This document shows positions 19,887 through 20,073 of a DNA stretch of 20,073 nt, piece by piece. The translations under genes were made by a program, and so were the position numbers. The notes under the pieces are model-generated. The model searched no databases and was not told the origin of the DNA. It saw nothing but the letters and a program-made list of their open reading frames with translations. Within the stretch, counting starts at the first letter, position 1. The number at the start of each line of letters is the position of its first letter. This DNA is from a virus. The stretch lies in the IMG/VR virus record IMGVR_UViG_3300046001_002852, positions 1-20,073 of that record; one strand, 5' to 3'.

Positions 19887-20073
19887 TAAGCACTCAGAAG
19901 ACGATGTTAAATTCTTCAATGACATGAGGGATATGTCTCAGAATCTTATCAGCCAGATATATGTTTTCATAGACTACTTCCATCAGTACGTCGATGCTAT
20001 ACAGGAGTCTGCTGTTTTCGCAGCAACCAAAGTTGGGGAAATTCCAGAAGACGGCAAGGTCTATCCAACCTTT
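19804..20073 (+). CDS. Hypothetical helical protein, cut by the window end
   Basis: A reading frame open from ATG 19804 to the last base (90 codons seen), with GAGG six bases before it, in a frame different from the sigma-like gene. It begins MSRSMQIDEVMEIFQKLETN and continues FFNDMRDMSQNLISQIYVFI, then QYVDAIQESAVFAATK. It looks mostly helical and amphipathic. No family is recognised. The good ribosome-binding site supports it as real despite the 83-base overlap. Confidence 0.6.
   Translation, partial: MSRSMQIDEVMEIFQKLETNLANKSWTDKHSEDDVKFFNDMRDMSQNLISQIYVFIDYFHQYVDAIQESAVFAATKVGEIPEDGKVYPTF

Overview
This window is a stretch of a tailed double-stranded DNA phage (Caudoviricetes-like). It carries virion genes, a lysis cassette and the start of a replication block, and no host housekeeping genes. 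The host is probably an Actinomycetota of moderate-to-low GC, such as a freshwater lineage. This is inference. It rests on two candidate leaderless starts with a -10 hexamer 6-7 bases before the ATG, the zinc-ribbon and primase protein styles, a secreted transglycosylase-like protein of a type common in Actinobacteria, and base composition well below high-GC Streptomyces or Mycobacterium phages.

Layout. (1) 13-1736: six tightly packed small genes, five of them very rich in Lys; two look like widespread phage families (DUF5872-like and DUF6321-like). (2) 1785-4421: a probable head-tail adaptor and a repetitive tail fibre that share a beta-rich module. (3) 4442-8216: a small virion-like protein, then six paralogous beta-rich genes arranged as a duplicated three-gene block (A-B-C-A'-B'-C'), then a small Ala/Glu-rich protein. 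(4) 8248-10224: a large tail protein with a TTG start. (5) 10221-12842: the lysis cassette, with four small membrane proteins (holin candidates), a secreted Pro/Glu-rich stalk-like protein and a CHAP endolysin. A strong hairpin terminator at 12866-12907 closes the rightward late operon.

(6) 12915-13334: a small leftward operon with an FmdB-type zinc ribbon, a 37-41 aa CxxC/CxxC protein and perhaps a third short ORF; it converges on the terminator. (7) 13335-13621: a divergent control region with a long hairpin, an 11-bp perfect inverted repeat whose right arm contains the start codon of a 40-aa ORF, and -10 elements for both directions. (8) 13492-20073: the rightward early/replication operon. 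It holds a Cas4-like PD-(D/E)XK nuclease, a zinc-binding protein, a RecA/DnaB-like ATPase, a CxCxC/CxxC protein, a secreted transglycosylase-like protein, a Holliday-junction-resolvase-like nuclease, a primase split into overlapping zinc-finger and Toprim ORFs, an acidic protein, a DUF1599/Nmad1-like protein, an HNH-like protein, a metallophosphoesterase, a sigma-like factor and a partial ORF.

Most genes are joined by ATGA, TGATG or TAATG overlaps, so translation is probably coupled in both operons. The early block would make nucleases, helicase, primase and possibly a transcription switch. The late block builds the tail and receptor-binding apparatus and lyses the cell. The most notable points are the duplicated A-B-C receptor-type cassette, the split primase, the start-codon hairpin in the control region and the secreted stalk protein in the lysis cassette. 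I see no CRISPR array, tRNA, integrase or insertion sequence.
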